Positions 54,997 to 64,000 of a DNA stretch of 64,000 bases are shown piece by piece (position 1 is the first letter of the stretch; the number at the start of each line of letters is the position of its first letter). The notes beneath the pieces were generated by a model. The model did not search any database. It had not been told where the DNA came from and saw only the letters and a list, made by a program, of their open reading frames with translations. Source of the stretch: Platerodrilus igneus (Eukaryota > Arthropoda > Insecta > Coleoptera > Lycidae); NCBI GenBank assembly GCA_036346225.1, contig JARFIW010001256.1, positions 984,217-1,048,216 on the forward strand. The letters run 5' to 3'. The translations under genes and the position numbers were made by a program.

Positions 54997-55541
54997 AGGT
55001 AGGTTTAACGAATGCGTTGAGTTTTTTTCGTTGTCTTTGTTTACGCAAACCTTGCCCGTGTGTAAGAAAAGGCTTTAGGTACAGTCCATGTCCACGGCGA
55101 TAAGGTTTCAAATAGAGACCCTTTCCAAGTGTCACTGCCTCTTGTGCCATATTATGTCGTTTTGCTTCATCTAATTGTTGTTGTCCAAGTTTAGCATCGT
55201 TGACAGCTTTTGCAATCCCAGCTGCTCCACCCGACAACGCTCCAATTGCGGAAAGGGCTGCAAAATAGGTATCAAAGGTAGGAAACCACCAGTTTTGGGT
55301 ACAGGGATTACACGTGGGATGCCACGAATTTCATCTGTTATATCTTTAATCGGTGCCACTGCAAGTTTAGCAGTTTTAATAAGATCGGTCGGACGAACGT
55401 TTTAATGCGTTCCCAAATGGTGCGAATTAAACGCTTGAATGGTATACCACTTCCTGTACGTAGACGCTGACCACGTCGTTTTCCTTTACACCTTATCGTT
55501 TTCTTGCGACAACCCATACCAAATTTAACTTTGGCATTCAT
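54974..55541 (-). pseudogene. basic virion-type protein with repeated GLYLKP motif, frameshifted
   Basis: Three overlapping frames. The first is basic (VKFGMGCRKKTIRCKGKRRG). The second has IRGIPRVIPVPKTGGFLPLI. The third (55237-54974) has LSGGAAGIAKAVNDAKLGQQ, LGKGLYLKPYRRGHGLYLKP and a basic end QRQRKKLNAF. A small hydrophobic, Gly/Ala-rich segment followed by basic repeats recalls adenovirus minor core and membrane-active proteins (pVI/pX-like). That comparison is by character, not homology. It lies between the PLA2 and protease genes. Confidence 0.6.
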
Positions 55542-55849
55542 TGCAGAACCAACAGCAAACGCAGCAAGTTTTCACCTAACGAAGCGTCGGGTGCAGTACG
55601 ACGTTTTTGTGCTGTTTCGGCAAGACGTCGATCAGCTTGGTGTCGGGTTGTTAAGTCTGTAGAAAGATCGTAGGCGATGTCGTGTAGTTTGCAGGCTTCG
55701 TCTAAGGGATTACGACCTATATCACCACGCTCGAGGCGTTTCTGAAGCTTAGTACCCGGTCCACAGAAGCGATAGCCTGGTAAATGTAATTCTACCGGTA
55801 AACGATTGATAGCACTATTGAGTAACCCGTAGCCACGATAGGATTTCAT
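55538..55849 (-). CDS. virion phospholipase A2-domain protein
   Basis: 103 codons, start MKSYRGYGLLNSAINRLPVE. The calcium loop is YRFCGPGT (residues 26-33), and the catalytic pair is His56-Asp57 in LDEACKLHDIAYD. These match the PLA2 domain of parvovirus VP1 and of some Polinton and other virus-like proteins, where it helps a virion leave the endosome. The frame is open for the domain but its C-terminus runs into a shift near 55545, so the full protein may be truncated. First gene of the - strand array; the + strand array starts about 90 bp away. Confidence 0.88.
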   Translation of the reverse strand: MKSYRGYGLLNSAINRLPVELHLPGYRFCGPGTKLQKRLERGDIGRNPLDEACKLHDIAYDLSTDLTTRHQADRRLAETAQKRRTAPDASLGENLLRLLLVLQ

Positions 55850-55942
55850 TAATCTTGTCAGTCGAAAGGTTTAAAGGAGACTGGTCATGCGTGTAGAATT
55901 ACTCGCTTAAATGCTTACCATACTGCAATTACGTTTTAGTAT
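55850..55942. promoter_or_regulatory. short divergent intergenic region of the Polinton
   Basis: 93 bp between the PLA2 gene (-) and the ATPase gene (+), so promoters for both arrays should lie here or overlap the coding ends. No TATA box or other motif stands out. Confidence 0.35.
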
Positions 55943-56633
55943 ATGGATAGAATGCGTCTGGTAAAGCAACAATTGGCGTTGCCAATTACGGACCACAACT
56001 GCAGCAACAACACTAACGTGCAAAAGCATGGACTACTATTACCATCAACAATACGGTGTATCATTACAGGTCCATCAATTGTGGTAAAACTAATGTAGTC
56101 ATCGGTCTCTTGAAACATCCGAATGGTGTACGCTTTGAAAACGTTTATCTCTACTCAAAATCCTTGTATCAACCAAAGTATCAGTACCTAGAGAGGTTAT
56201 TACAACCAATAAAAGAAATAGGATATTTTGCGTTTAACAAATGGGATGCAATTGTTACTCCAGCGGATGCAAAACCTAATTCGATATTTATTTTCGATGA
56301 CGTGTCGTGCGATAAACAAAATGTAATGCGAGAATATTTTTCTTTAGGTCGACATAAGGCCATTGATTGTTTTACCTATGTCAGACCTATTCCAAAATAC
56401 CTAAACAATTGATTAGAGACAATGCTAATGTCCTAGTGCTATTCAAACAAGACGAACTCAATTTAAAACACGTATACGCTGACCATGTAAACACGGATAT
56501 GTCGTTTAACCGGTTTAAAGAATTGTGCGGCGTATGCTGGCGAGATCGGTATGGGTTCCTGGTGATCAATAAAGATGGCGATTTGCAGAACGGTCGCTAC
56601 CGAAAAGGTTTTGACACCTATATATACTTATAA
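55943..56633 (+). pseudogene. Polinton packaging ATPase (FtsK/HerA type), two frameshifts
   Basis: Start MDRMRLVKQQLALPITDHN at 55943. The Walker A is GPS-(N)-CGKT at about 56075, where one missing base shifts the frame. Then NVVIGLLKHPNGVRFENVYL, the Walker B IFIFDDV near 56290, and a second shift near 56385 into a C-terminal part with NVLVLFKQDELNLKHVYADH and WRDRYGFLVINKDGDL. About 230 residues, the normal size. It would drive DNA into the capsid. The frameshift lies exactly in the nucleotide-binding loop. Confidence 0.9.
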
Positions 56634-56674
56634 AGCACATAAATAGCATATCACTTCCTACCCGTTTCTAGACG

Positions 56675-57638
56675 ATGGCAGACGACGTGAAAACCAAACG
56701 AGAACTCATAAAAGTACGAAAGGCAGTCAAGAGGAAATTACAAGCGCTAAAAGCAGGTGTGGTTGAAAAGGAGCTTGCATTAAGTAAAGTCTATGCACCT
56801 ATTACAAAACGTTTACAAACACTTCAGACCGGTCTGCTGAAAGATATTAAACAGGAGTCCAAGATCGAAAGCCAGCACTGGTTACCACAACAACATGACG
56901 TACAATCTACTCCTAAAGACGCCCTAAATTTCTCGATCAGGTGCGCAGTTCCACACCAATCGCCGCACCACCAATAGAGGAGGCATGGGAACACAATCCT
57001 CATAGCCCAGTCCAGTCTGTGGAGTCCACATTCGAAGAATCGGAGAGTAGCGGCAACACTCCAGAGACCCATACAGAGTACGAACGGTACCTAAACAGCG
57101 AAGAACATCAGACCTACTTACAACGATTCTTACCATCGGTAAGATACTATGTCGATAATCTGTTTTCCAACTTTACTGGTATTTATAACAATGACACGGA
57201 GCACTTGCGCAGGGATAAAGTACGTTTTAATCCGGAGACAGGAAAATTAATGATTGGTGATTCGGACATTATTTTCGGGATTGGTGAAAAGGTGTGTAGA
57301 ACGATTTTGCTACAACGGTAGCAAAGGGTTGTACGAGCAACTGTTCCTTCTCAATCCTTTGGGTAAATTCTCACTTAAAGAAATTAACGATTATGCGGAC
57401 ATTAAAAAGAAGTAATGCAATGTATAGCTTACGACAGCAAACTATAAACCCGAGTGGTCGTGGTCTACTCATGGATTATAACGAGAAGCCACTAGAGTAT
57501 GTATACTTTGATGATCCCAACGAACTGTGCGAACGGCTCAAGCTTCTGGTCGCCTCGCAAGATGCAGGTAACACCGGTCACACCAACGAAATTACATCGA
57601 TTATGGAAGAATTACGCGAATTGCGTATAATAGCGTAG
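56675..57638 (+). pseudogene. conserved Polinton protein with YVYFDDPNEL motif, frameshifted
   Basis: Starts MADDVKTKRELIKVRKAVKR, a long basic coiled coil. After a shift (about 56935) an acidic linker (STFEESESSGNTPETHTEYE) and FNPETGKLMIGDSDIIFG follow. After two more shifts come SLRQQTINPSGRG, then EYVYFDDPNELCERLKLLVASQ and AGNTGHTNEITSIMEELREL to the stop at 57638. The C-terminal motif is familiar from many insect and other animal Polinton loci, usually beside the ATPase or integrase. Function unknown; an internal virion protein is possible. Confidence 0.7.
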
Positions 57639-57669
57639 ATTGTGCGACTTGTTATTCATTATCACGATG

Positions 57670-58200
57670 GTTATCGACAAGTTTGGACATGCGTCTGACT
57701 GTGCTTCATATATTTCTTATGATGATTACTACGATTTTGACAACATGAGATTAGCGCGCGTCGCTACACCACAAGAAGATGATGATGCAGTCACGAAAGC
57801 GTACTTAGAATCGCGGTTAGCAACGCTACACCAGCAAGAGGGCGAACCAACGCTTGGAAGTGGTTCCACTATTCAGCAGTATATAGACACGCTTGTGAAG
57901 GAGACAACAAACAGTATGATAACACAATTCTCGAGCGAGTATGTTACAAGATCAGACTTTAACCATTTTGAAGAGATGATGCGTAACCTTGTTCCAGCCA
58001 CTGTGAACGCTAATGTTGCACAAATCGTAACCAAACGGATAGATGATTCTATGAATAGCATATATAAGACATTAGACGCTGCTATTCAACAAGTGAAAGC
58101 ACAATTTAGAATAGACATTGCACGAATTCAAGCAGATATTCAACAGTTGCAAGAGAAACTTAAAACGCACGCATATAGCCGTCAACCATACACACACACA
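57670..58200 (+). CDS. fibre-like coiled-coil protein
   Basis: Begins near MVIDKFGHASDCASYIS. It has DFDNMRLARVATPQEDDDAV followed by TKAYLESRL, close to the 'xRIxNVAxPxxxxDAVxKxY' segment common at the start of phage and virus tail-fibre proteins. It then becomes a long heptad-rich helix (AAIQQVKAQFRIDIARIQAD IQQLQEKL). A fibre-type attachment protein or a coiled-coil scaffold fits. In this copy the frame runs into the integrase without a stop (one ORF 57640-58614), which may reflect loss of a stop codon. Confidence 0.55.
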
Positions 58201-58211
58201 CACATTAGCAA

Positions 58212-59130
58212 TATGTCTGTAAAGGAGCAAATCGTCCACGAGTTACATAAGCCTGCTCGCATTAACTTTCCTAGAAGACATGTAATCACAAAAGGATTAA
58301 ACGAGCTGTTTCAAGCCGATTTGGTGGAAATGATCCCATATGCAAAGATAAATAAAGGATTTAGATACATTCTAGTTGTTATCGATGTATTTTCTAAATA
58401 CTTATGGGCCGTACCGGTTAAGCGCAAGACGGGTAAGGCTGTTTCAAACGCTTTTCAATCAATTTTCAACAAAGACCATCGTATTCCACGGTACATTCAA
58501 ACGGATTTGGGAAAAGAATTTTATAATTCAACATTTAAGGCTTTAATGGAAAATATGAGATTACACATTATAGTGTGTACAGCAATAAAAAGCTTGCGTA
58601 GTAGAACGCGTTAATCGTACCTTAAAGTCAAAAATGTGGAAACAATTTAGTTTGAATGGTTCGTATCGATGGCTGAATATACTATCCTCACTCGTGACTG
58701 CATATAACAACACCAAACATCGAACAATCGGCATGCGACCTGTAGATGTGACAAAACGCAATGAACGCAAACTTTTCAATACAGTGTACAGTACGATCAA
58801 AACAGTTAACTTAAAGAGTAAAAATTTTCTGTTGGGGATCATGTTCGCATTAGTAAACATAGAGGTCAATTTACCAAGGATACACACCAAATTGGTCTAA
58901 CGAAATTTTTACGGTGTACAAAGTGCATTTGACTAATCCTTTAACGTACCTATTGCGCGATAGTCGAGGACAACCAATATTAGGCGGCTTCTATGCAGAA
59001 GAACTTCAACGAACACACTATCCGGATGTATATTTAGTGGAAAAAGTATTGAAGAGAGTTAAAAATCAAGTATATGTGAAATGGTTAAATTTAGATTCTA
59101 GCCATAATAGTTGGATATCCAAAATCATAT
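58212..59130 (+). pseudogene. Polinton integrase with C-terminal chromodomain, frameshifted
   Basis: Start MSVKEQIVHELHKPARINF. The RVE core has Asp in FQADLVEMIPY, IDVFSKYLWAVPVK, and the second Asp in IQTDLGKEFYN. A frameshift near 58575 precedes the Glu, which is still encoded (VVERVNRTLKSKMW). Then NGSYRWLNILSSLVTAYNNT and KHRTIGMRPVDV. After another shift come VYKVHLTNPLTYLLRD and the chromodomain YLVEKVLKRVKNQVYVKWLN LDSSHNSW, which may read histone marks. All three catalytic acidic residues are encoded, but two to three shifts break the protein. Confidence 0.93.
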
Positions 59131-59216
59131 TTTGTAGATTTGCTGTTACGTGTTTGTTTACCATCATATGTCATTCATCAATAAAAATTTTTACTGTTAT
59201 ATGATTTATTATAGCG

Positions 59217-59240
59217 ACACACACACACACACACACACAA
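59217..59240. repeat. (AC)n microsatellite
   Basis: An uninterrupted run of about eleven AC units just after the integrase end. Confidence 0.9.
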
Positions 59241-59636
59241 ATTACATCTATGTACTACTAATTACTACACTAGTTCTACGTCAAGAAAGTTGTTTATAAT
59301 TCCTCATGCCCGAAGCGCAAAACGTTGATGTAGGTTGATTTTCGCTGTTTTGGTTGAACTTGAGTATTTCGATGTCCGTGAATATGTGTAAATAACAAGC
59401 AGGTAAAACACATTACCTTCTCAGCTAACAATTTCTCCCCGTACTTGACCAACACTCGAGGTATATATATTCATTGTAAAAGGTATGCGACACGTACAAT
59501 AGCATCCTCCATTATATCTAATAAGTGCTATCTATAGCGCATCAGCTAAGACTACCAAGATGACATGATTTACATACAAAAATAGTATTAAACTAAAACA
59601 ATAACTTTAATAGCATATACACTTTTTTATAATCAT
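59241..59636. other. region after the integrase, nothing recognised
   Basis: AT-rich, no convincing frame. It separates convergent genes (+ integrase, - unknown), so it should hold 3' ends; no clear polyadenylation layout beyond scattered AATAAA-like sites. Confidence 0.4.
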
Positions 59637-60348
59637 CTATACTATTTGATGGCCATTTTCCCGAATCCGGACCACACGTCCATCCTGGTTGCTGTTTTGA
59701 GCCCTCCATTGCCAAATTCTTGAGGAGCCAGTTATATGTTGTTCTATGAGGCCAACTACATTAGGTTGGTACTTATAATTTACCTTATACTTTAAAATTA
59801 ACTTCAATACTTTTTCTAATACCATAGGTTGTGCGAAATATACAACATCTACAATCATATCGTCAATCGCTGTGACCAGTGATTTATAGTTGCATTTATA
59901 TTCATGATAGGAAATGCCTTCGTACTCAATACAGCTCGGTTGGTTAGTAATTCTTCAAGGAAATATACATCGCTCAAACTATAATTACTCTCTATTGCGT
60001 CTAGTACACCGCGCACCTGATGACATTTTAACTCTGTTTTGCCGTTGCAAGCATCAATGAAGTTTGATACAAATTGATCGCACCTACTCTGTTGATTAAA
60101 CAGCATGTCCATTACATCAATGGATGTATCATTGGTCAGCGTTAGCCATTTGAAGGCTTTAAAGGAACATGAACACCTACTCTGAACAGTATACGTTTGA
60201 TTTTGTCTACATCATTCAATACTATGGCATGTTTCAGATGTTGGTGTAAAATGCGTTGTTCACTCTCGAACAAATCGTACAGTACATTGTCCATGTTAAC
60301 TTGAAAACTTCGCACCACTATCGTCACTATCGTTGTTGTTCCACTCAC
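59637..60348 (-). pseudogene. unrecognised Polinton-borne gene, two frameshifts
   Basis: Three consecutive - strand frames form one ~230-codon gene. Start MDNVLYDLFESEQRILHQHL (inner ATG at about 60294; an upstream ATG at 60348 adds 18 residues). Then DVDKIKRILFRVGVHVPLK, TSIDVMDMLFNQQSRCDQFV, SNYSLSDVYFLEELLTNRAV and PMVLEKVLKLILKYKVNYKY, ending VRIRENGHQIV. It is helical and Leu-rich; spacing such as AIVLNDVDKIKRIL is vaguely ankyrin-like but lacks a clear repeat consensus. It is not one of the standard Polinton genes I know. Confidence 0.5.
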
Positions 60349-60498
60349 TGCGAGATCTATCCAAGTACCTAGCTTTTATGGCACATTCATCAAAATAGGT
60401 AATGCTAAAGTGTTGTGATACTGAGCATCACCTAGTTATTCGTCTGATAAACCCCCCACTAGTTTTTGTAACAGCATTAACAAATCAACAACCTCGAG

Positions 60499-60806
60499 AT
60501 GATCTCTGGCAAGGCGACTCTGTTGAATTTGAGCAATATATTTAAGGAAAATCCAATTAGAGGTGTGTTGGTGGTGATAGATTGTTATTCAAATTATCTA
60601 TGGGAATATCCTTCACTTTTAACGAAGGATGCATGCCCGGTAAATTGCAAATTAATCAAAAGAGCATAACGTTAATCATTACTCTACATACAGCACAAAA
60701 AGCTGTCATAGCCATGCGAGAAATATGTTGCCTGATAAATACCCTTTATGATTGTTGTGGTTTTGACAATTTTGACAACGATCCTAGGTCATGGATCGAA
60801 ACGTAA
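60499..60806 (+). pseudogene. unrecognised Polinton-borne gene, frameshifted
   Basis: One frame reads MISGKATLLNLSNIFKENPI and VLVVIDCYSNYLWEYPSLLT. A shifted frame continues ITLIITLHTAQKAVIAMREI and ends DNFDNDPRSWIET at 60806. It is divergent from the gene at 59637-60348. VVIDCYSNYLW looks like the integrase phrase VVIDVFSKYLW, but the rest does not. No function can be given. Confidence 0.4.
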
Positions 60807-61199
60807 AGAAAGATGATTTTAAAACTATGAGTGGTTTAATTCCCAACGAAGATTAAGAAAAGGTTGCCTGATGTCGTTAAATCTATATATATACCAATGT
60901 TTAATACCTTGAAAGTAATAGGAAAATAAAATTTAAAGTTGTCAACCATGTTCGGGTGGTAATGTTGATTCGGTCATTGATACCTACTGCAAGTTAAAAC
61001 AAGTCGTATACAATGATGAAAAGTTTTTTGAAACTAACTAAATGTGATCTTGAATACATGCTTTGTAAAAGCGATATAGTTCAGATTCTGCTACGATTCT
61101 TCAACAGACGGCGATAACAATAAAAACTCTGTTTAAATTAATTTTTAATAACGACTTAACATTGCGTAATTCTATTAAAATGATTTGAAATATAACGGT
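60807..61199. other. AT-rich DNA before the right TIR
   Basis: No open frame or repeat recognised. Confidence 0.4.
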
Positions 61200-64000
61200 A
61201 TTATTTTTATTGTTTAGCATCAATTTAATAACATTTGCTGATATAAGATGAAAATTGTGAATTTTGGTAATTGACAATTATGCTAAAATGTTTTGAAGTT
61301 ACCTTGTTGCCATATGTTCCATTTAACAGAATTAAAACTCAGATATATTATAGACATTCTTGCAATTATTTACCATATGTGTATATATTTCTCTTGACAA
61401 TAATTATTAATTTAAGAATAACTTATTGAATTAAAGTAGGTTATTTATAAGCACTAAATTCTACAATAATTAAAACGAGTTTGAAAATAAAAATGTATTG
61501 ACAATGTAGCTATACTTGTAATTTATTCTGCCAGGATCAACAAAATATAATGCAAAATAGTTGTTTTAGGTATAAACCAGAACCATATAATTTACATATG
61601 GGGATATGTTGTTATAATTATACTATAAATAGCACAATCGCCGAGGTCATTAACTACCATGCACTTTACTGAACGCGGTTGTTAAAGGGCGTTATATGAA
61701 CGTTTTTGCAAAGAAATAAGTAATATTTATCTCAGTTTGCGAAATGTTGAAACGTTTAGATCCGTAAGTTATGCATATCTTTTAGAAAACATATTTGCTT
61801 TTATGGACAAATTTTTGCTTTACATTCCTTAACTTTAATAATTTCACTAATCATGTTTACAGAGTCTTTTAAATAATAATATCCTTTGAACATACTATCA
61901 TCTGGAATACAAATTTTGTTATACCTATATCTAGTACTAATAATAATTAGTGTCTCTAGCACTGTAAAATTTAACTAGAATAAATAATTCACAATCTTTT
62001 ATAGTGTTTAATTAAATCGGTCTTTTAACAACAAAAGAGGTATTTTGCACATTGCAAATTATTATTACCATGCTTGTAGCAATAAATATTACATAATAAA
62101 TTGCTGGTTATTCACCTAACAATAAAATTTTACACTAAGAATATATAATTGGTGTATGCTGGGTTGCCTGCCATAGATATGCATATATTTTTAGAATTCA
62201 ATTAAATTTAAGTACACGTAGGTAAATGTGTGAAAGTTACTTTACATTTCAGTATTCAGCTGTATTGTAAATAGTTATTGATATTGTATTGAAAAACGAC
62301 ACCCAGTATTGTCAGCTGTGTAAAAATGTTTTGTTTCGGCAGTGAATCAATCAAACTGTATGAAAATATATGAACTCATTAGCATGTAATTAAAATAAGC
62401 TGGTAAGTGAAACTAATATAAATAAAACATTCAAATTTTGTGTGTTTCTTTTAAAATTATATATTTAATACAAAAATATTTTTTTAAAAATCTTCGGGAG
62501 ATTCTTCAGCACGTGCACGTTTTTGCTTAACCTAAAATCTCCGAAGTATTCAATCACCTAATGCGTGCAAAGCCTCCGTTCAGAACGCCTTATGGAGTAC
62601 CATTCCGCATTTGAGAATGAGTACATCCCATCCAAATTCTTCACCACGTTTTAAATAACGACATTATTTGCATATATTTAAAGGTTATATAGATCCGGGT
62701 ACGAGTTCAGAACGAGTGACCTGTCTTAACATGTTTTTTGCACACACACCAATATTTTAAATTAAAACCATTATAAAATACGAGTCGAATAATTTCTCCT
62801 ATTCTTTTGATATTTAATACAAAAATAATGGGGCAGAGCCCCGTTTAGGCACGTTTAGAAGCTCCTTCCCCACCATTCATCATTTTGAAAGTGATTATGT
62901 CATCCACCACATTTCCTATTTTTGCTTAACCTAAAAATCTCTCTTTAATTAACTAAAGCAACGAGAATAAAAACAATGACGAAGCTCTAAAGATCACCGC
63001 TAAATTTTTCACTACATGCACGTTTTTGCATAACCTATAAATTTTTTATCACGTTTGTGCAATTAAACGAGTTATATATATACAATGTCTAATACGTCAT
63101 CTACATACAATCACCAAACCGCTAAAAGTAAAGAATTTTTATTGCCACATAAATTAAATGTATAATTACATTTAAATATTTAAATATATTCAAATTGCTA
63201 AAATGTAAGCAAGAACACCTCTTGATATAAGATCAAATTAATTTTTTTATTTGAGAGTCAAATAAATCGTTATGAAAGGTGGTATAATTTGCATACCAAG
63301 ACGGAAATAGTCTTAACATGTTTTTGCAAACACACCTTATGTTAATTAAATCCATTATATTAAAAGTTGAATGATTTGCATATATATTACCAGAGAGCTA
63401 TAATTTCAATAAAAAAACACGAGGTTATATTCGACTGCGAATTCTTGTTATTTTATCGTGACATTGAAATTGGTATAATTTGCATATATTTTAAATTCAT
63501 ACGGGTATAATTAAAAGATTATATGTTAGATCCGACTGCAAGTTCAGTGTACTTGTATAAATTATTTTGGGATGATGTAACCAAAAGGAATATACGACAT
63601 ACCTGTCTTGAAATATTTTTGCAACACACCTTATGTTAATTAAATACATTATATTAAAAGTCGAATGTCGACGTGATTTACATATATATTGCCAGATAAA
63701 AAACACGTTGTTATATTCGACTGCATGCAAATTCTTAGTATTTTATCGCGACATTAAAATTGCGAGATGTGAACGACTTCTTTTTTACAAGATTTTACCT
63801 GCAAACGTTTAAAATTTGACCTCCATCATATAACATTTCGTATACTTTCTTAATTTTATTTTCTACTTCGTACAAAACGCAGCTTATGAGGAGAGCTAAA
63901 ACACTCTTTACCACTTGCACGCGTTTGCCTAATATTAAAAAATTCTTCACCGCGGCGTTTTAATTTTTAGCTTAACCTACCCCAGAAAAATACGAACCAA
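61200..64000 (-). repeat. right TIR of the Polinton (cut by the window end)
   Basis: Reverse complement of the left TIR in colinear blocks (61230-61330, 61620-61690, 62430-62730, 63190-63480, 63480-64000). Differences from the left arm: about 250 bp present only here around 61380-61560, and no nested Rep-like element. The outer 500 bp are nearly identical to 47932-48440. Confidence 0.88.

Larger units (their letters stand above)
47932..64000. mobile_element. Polinton/Maverick with long TIRs, truncated by the window edge
   Basis: At least 16.1 kb. The last bases of the window are the reverse complement of the sequence starting at 47932, so the true ends lie slightly outside both. Integrase with chromodomain, packaging ATPase, adenain protease, penton and major capsid protein together define a Polinton. 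These are virus-like integrated elements and are expected to form virions. Left-hand genes are on the - strand and right-hand genes on the + strand. The expected polymerase B gene was not found. The left TIR holds a nested element (48701-50054). Confidence 0.93.

Noticed and set aside
59241..64000. Polymerase B on the right side of the Polinton
   Set aside because: I looked for DTDS/YGDTDS-like, SLYPS-like and TPR-region motifs in the translated frames and found none. The frames are short and TIR homology covers most of it.

Overview
The window is insect nuclear DNA. Three spliced exons on the + strand (9187-9264, 44866-44919, 45044-45106) encode 65 consecutive residues of the single RRM of Couch potato (Cpo, RBPMS family). 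All the rest is intron of that gene, and the introns are packed with mobile elements. The order of insect cannot be fixed from this sequence. The long introns, several LINE families, tRNA-derived SINEs, a Ty3/Gypsy element and a Polinton fit a large, repeat-rich insect genome.

Layout. 1-9186 (intron upstream of the first visible exon): a tandem primer-binding-site-like motif, an RTE-type LINE ('LINE-A') with two SINEs in its tail, another SINE, and AT-rich DNA. 9265-44865 (a 35.6 kb intron): (i) 9651-16336, a large near-palindromic element carrying two divergent copies of an ~800-residue Rep-like gene around an 11-bp iteron array; (ii) 17011-27795, a second LINE-A copy split by a solo LTR (18961-19619) and by a complete but dead Ty3/Gypsy element (20558-27504), whose pol runs into an OARD1/TARG1-like macrodomain; (iii) 27796-34080, an older LINE ('LINE-B') split by a third LINE-A copy; (iv) 35780-40960, an R1/I-type LINE with RNase H ('LINE-D'); (v) 41990-44300, an R1-type LINE remnant ('LINE-E') with a second solo LTR of the same family. 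45107-64000 (next intron): quiet DNA to about 47.9 kb, then a Polinton/Maverick whose long terminal inverted repeats (TIRs) occupy roughly 47932-51250 and 61200-64000. The window stops inside the right TIR.

The Polinton has a divergent layout. On the - strand from about 55.85 kb lie a PLA2-domain protein, a basic GLYL-motif protein, the adenain-type protease, penton, an intact 49-residue ORF, the double-jelly-roll major capsid protein and a small conserved protein. On the + strand from about 55.94 kb lie the packaging ATPase, an acidic unknown protein, a fibre-like coiled-coil protein and the chromodomain integrase. Two unrecognised genes follow near 60 kb. I found no protein-primed DNA polymerase B, normally the largest Polinton gene. 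Most genes are frameshifted, but the protease and the 49-residue ORF are open.

The best candidate for something undescribed is the palindromic Rep-like element. A third, internally deleted copy sits inside the left Polinton TIR and has the same inner termini. The second candidate is the Gypsy-macrodomain fusion. Translations, repeats and target duplications were read by eye. Homology calls rest on motif recognition, not searches.
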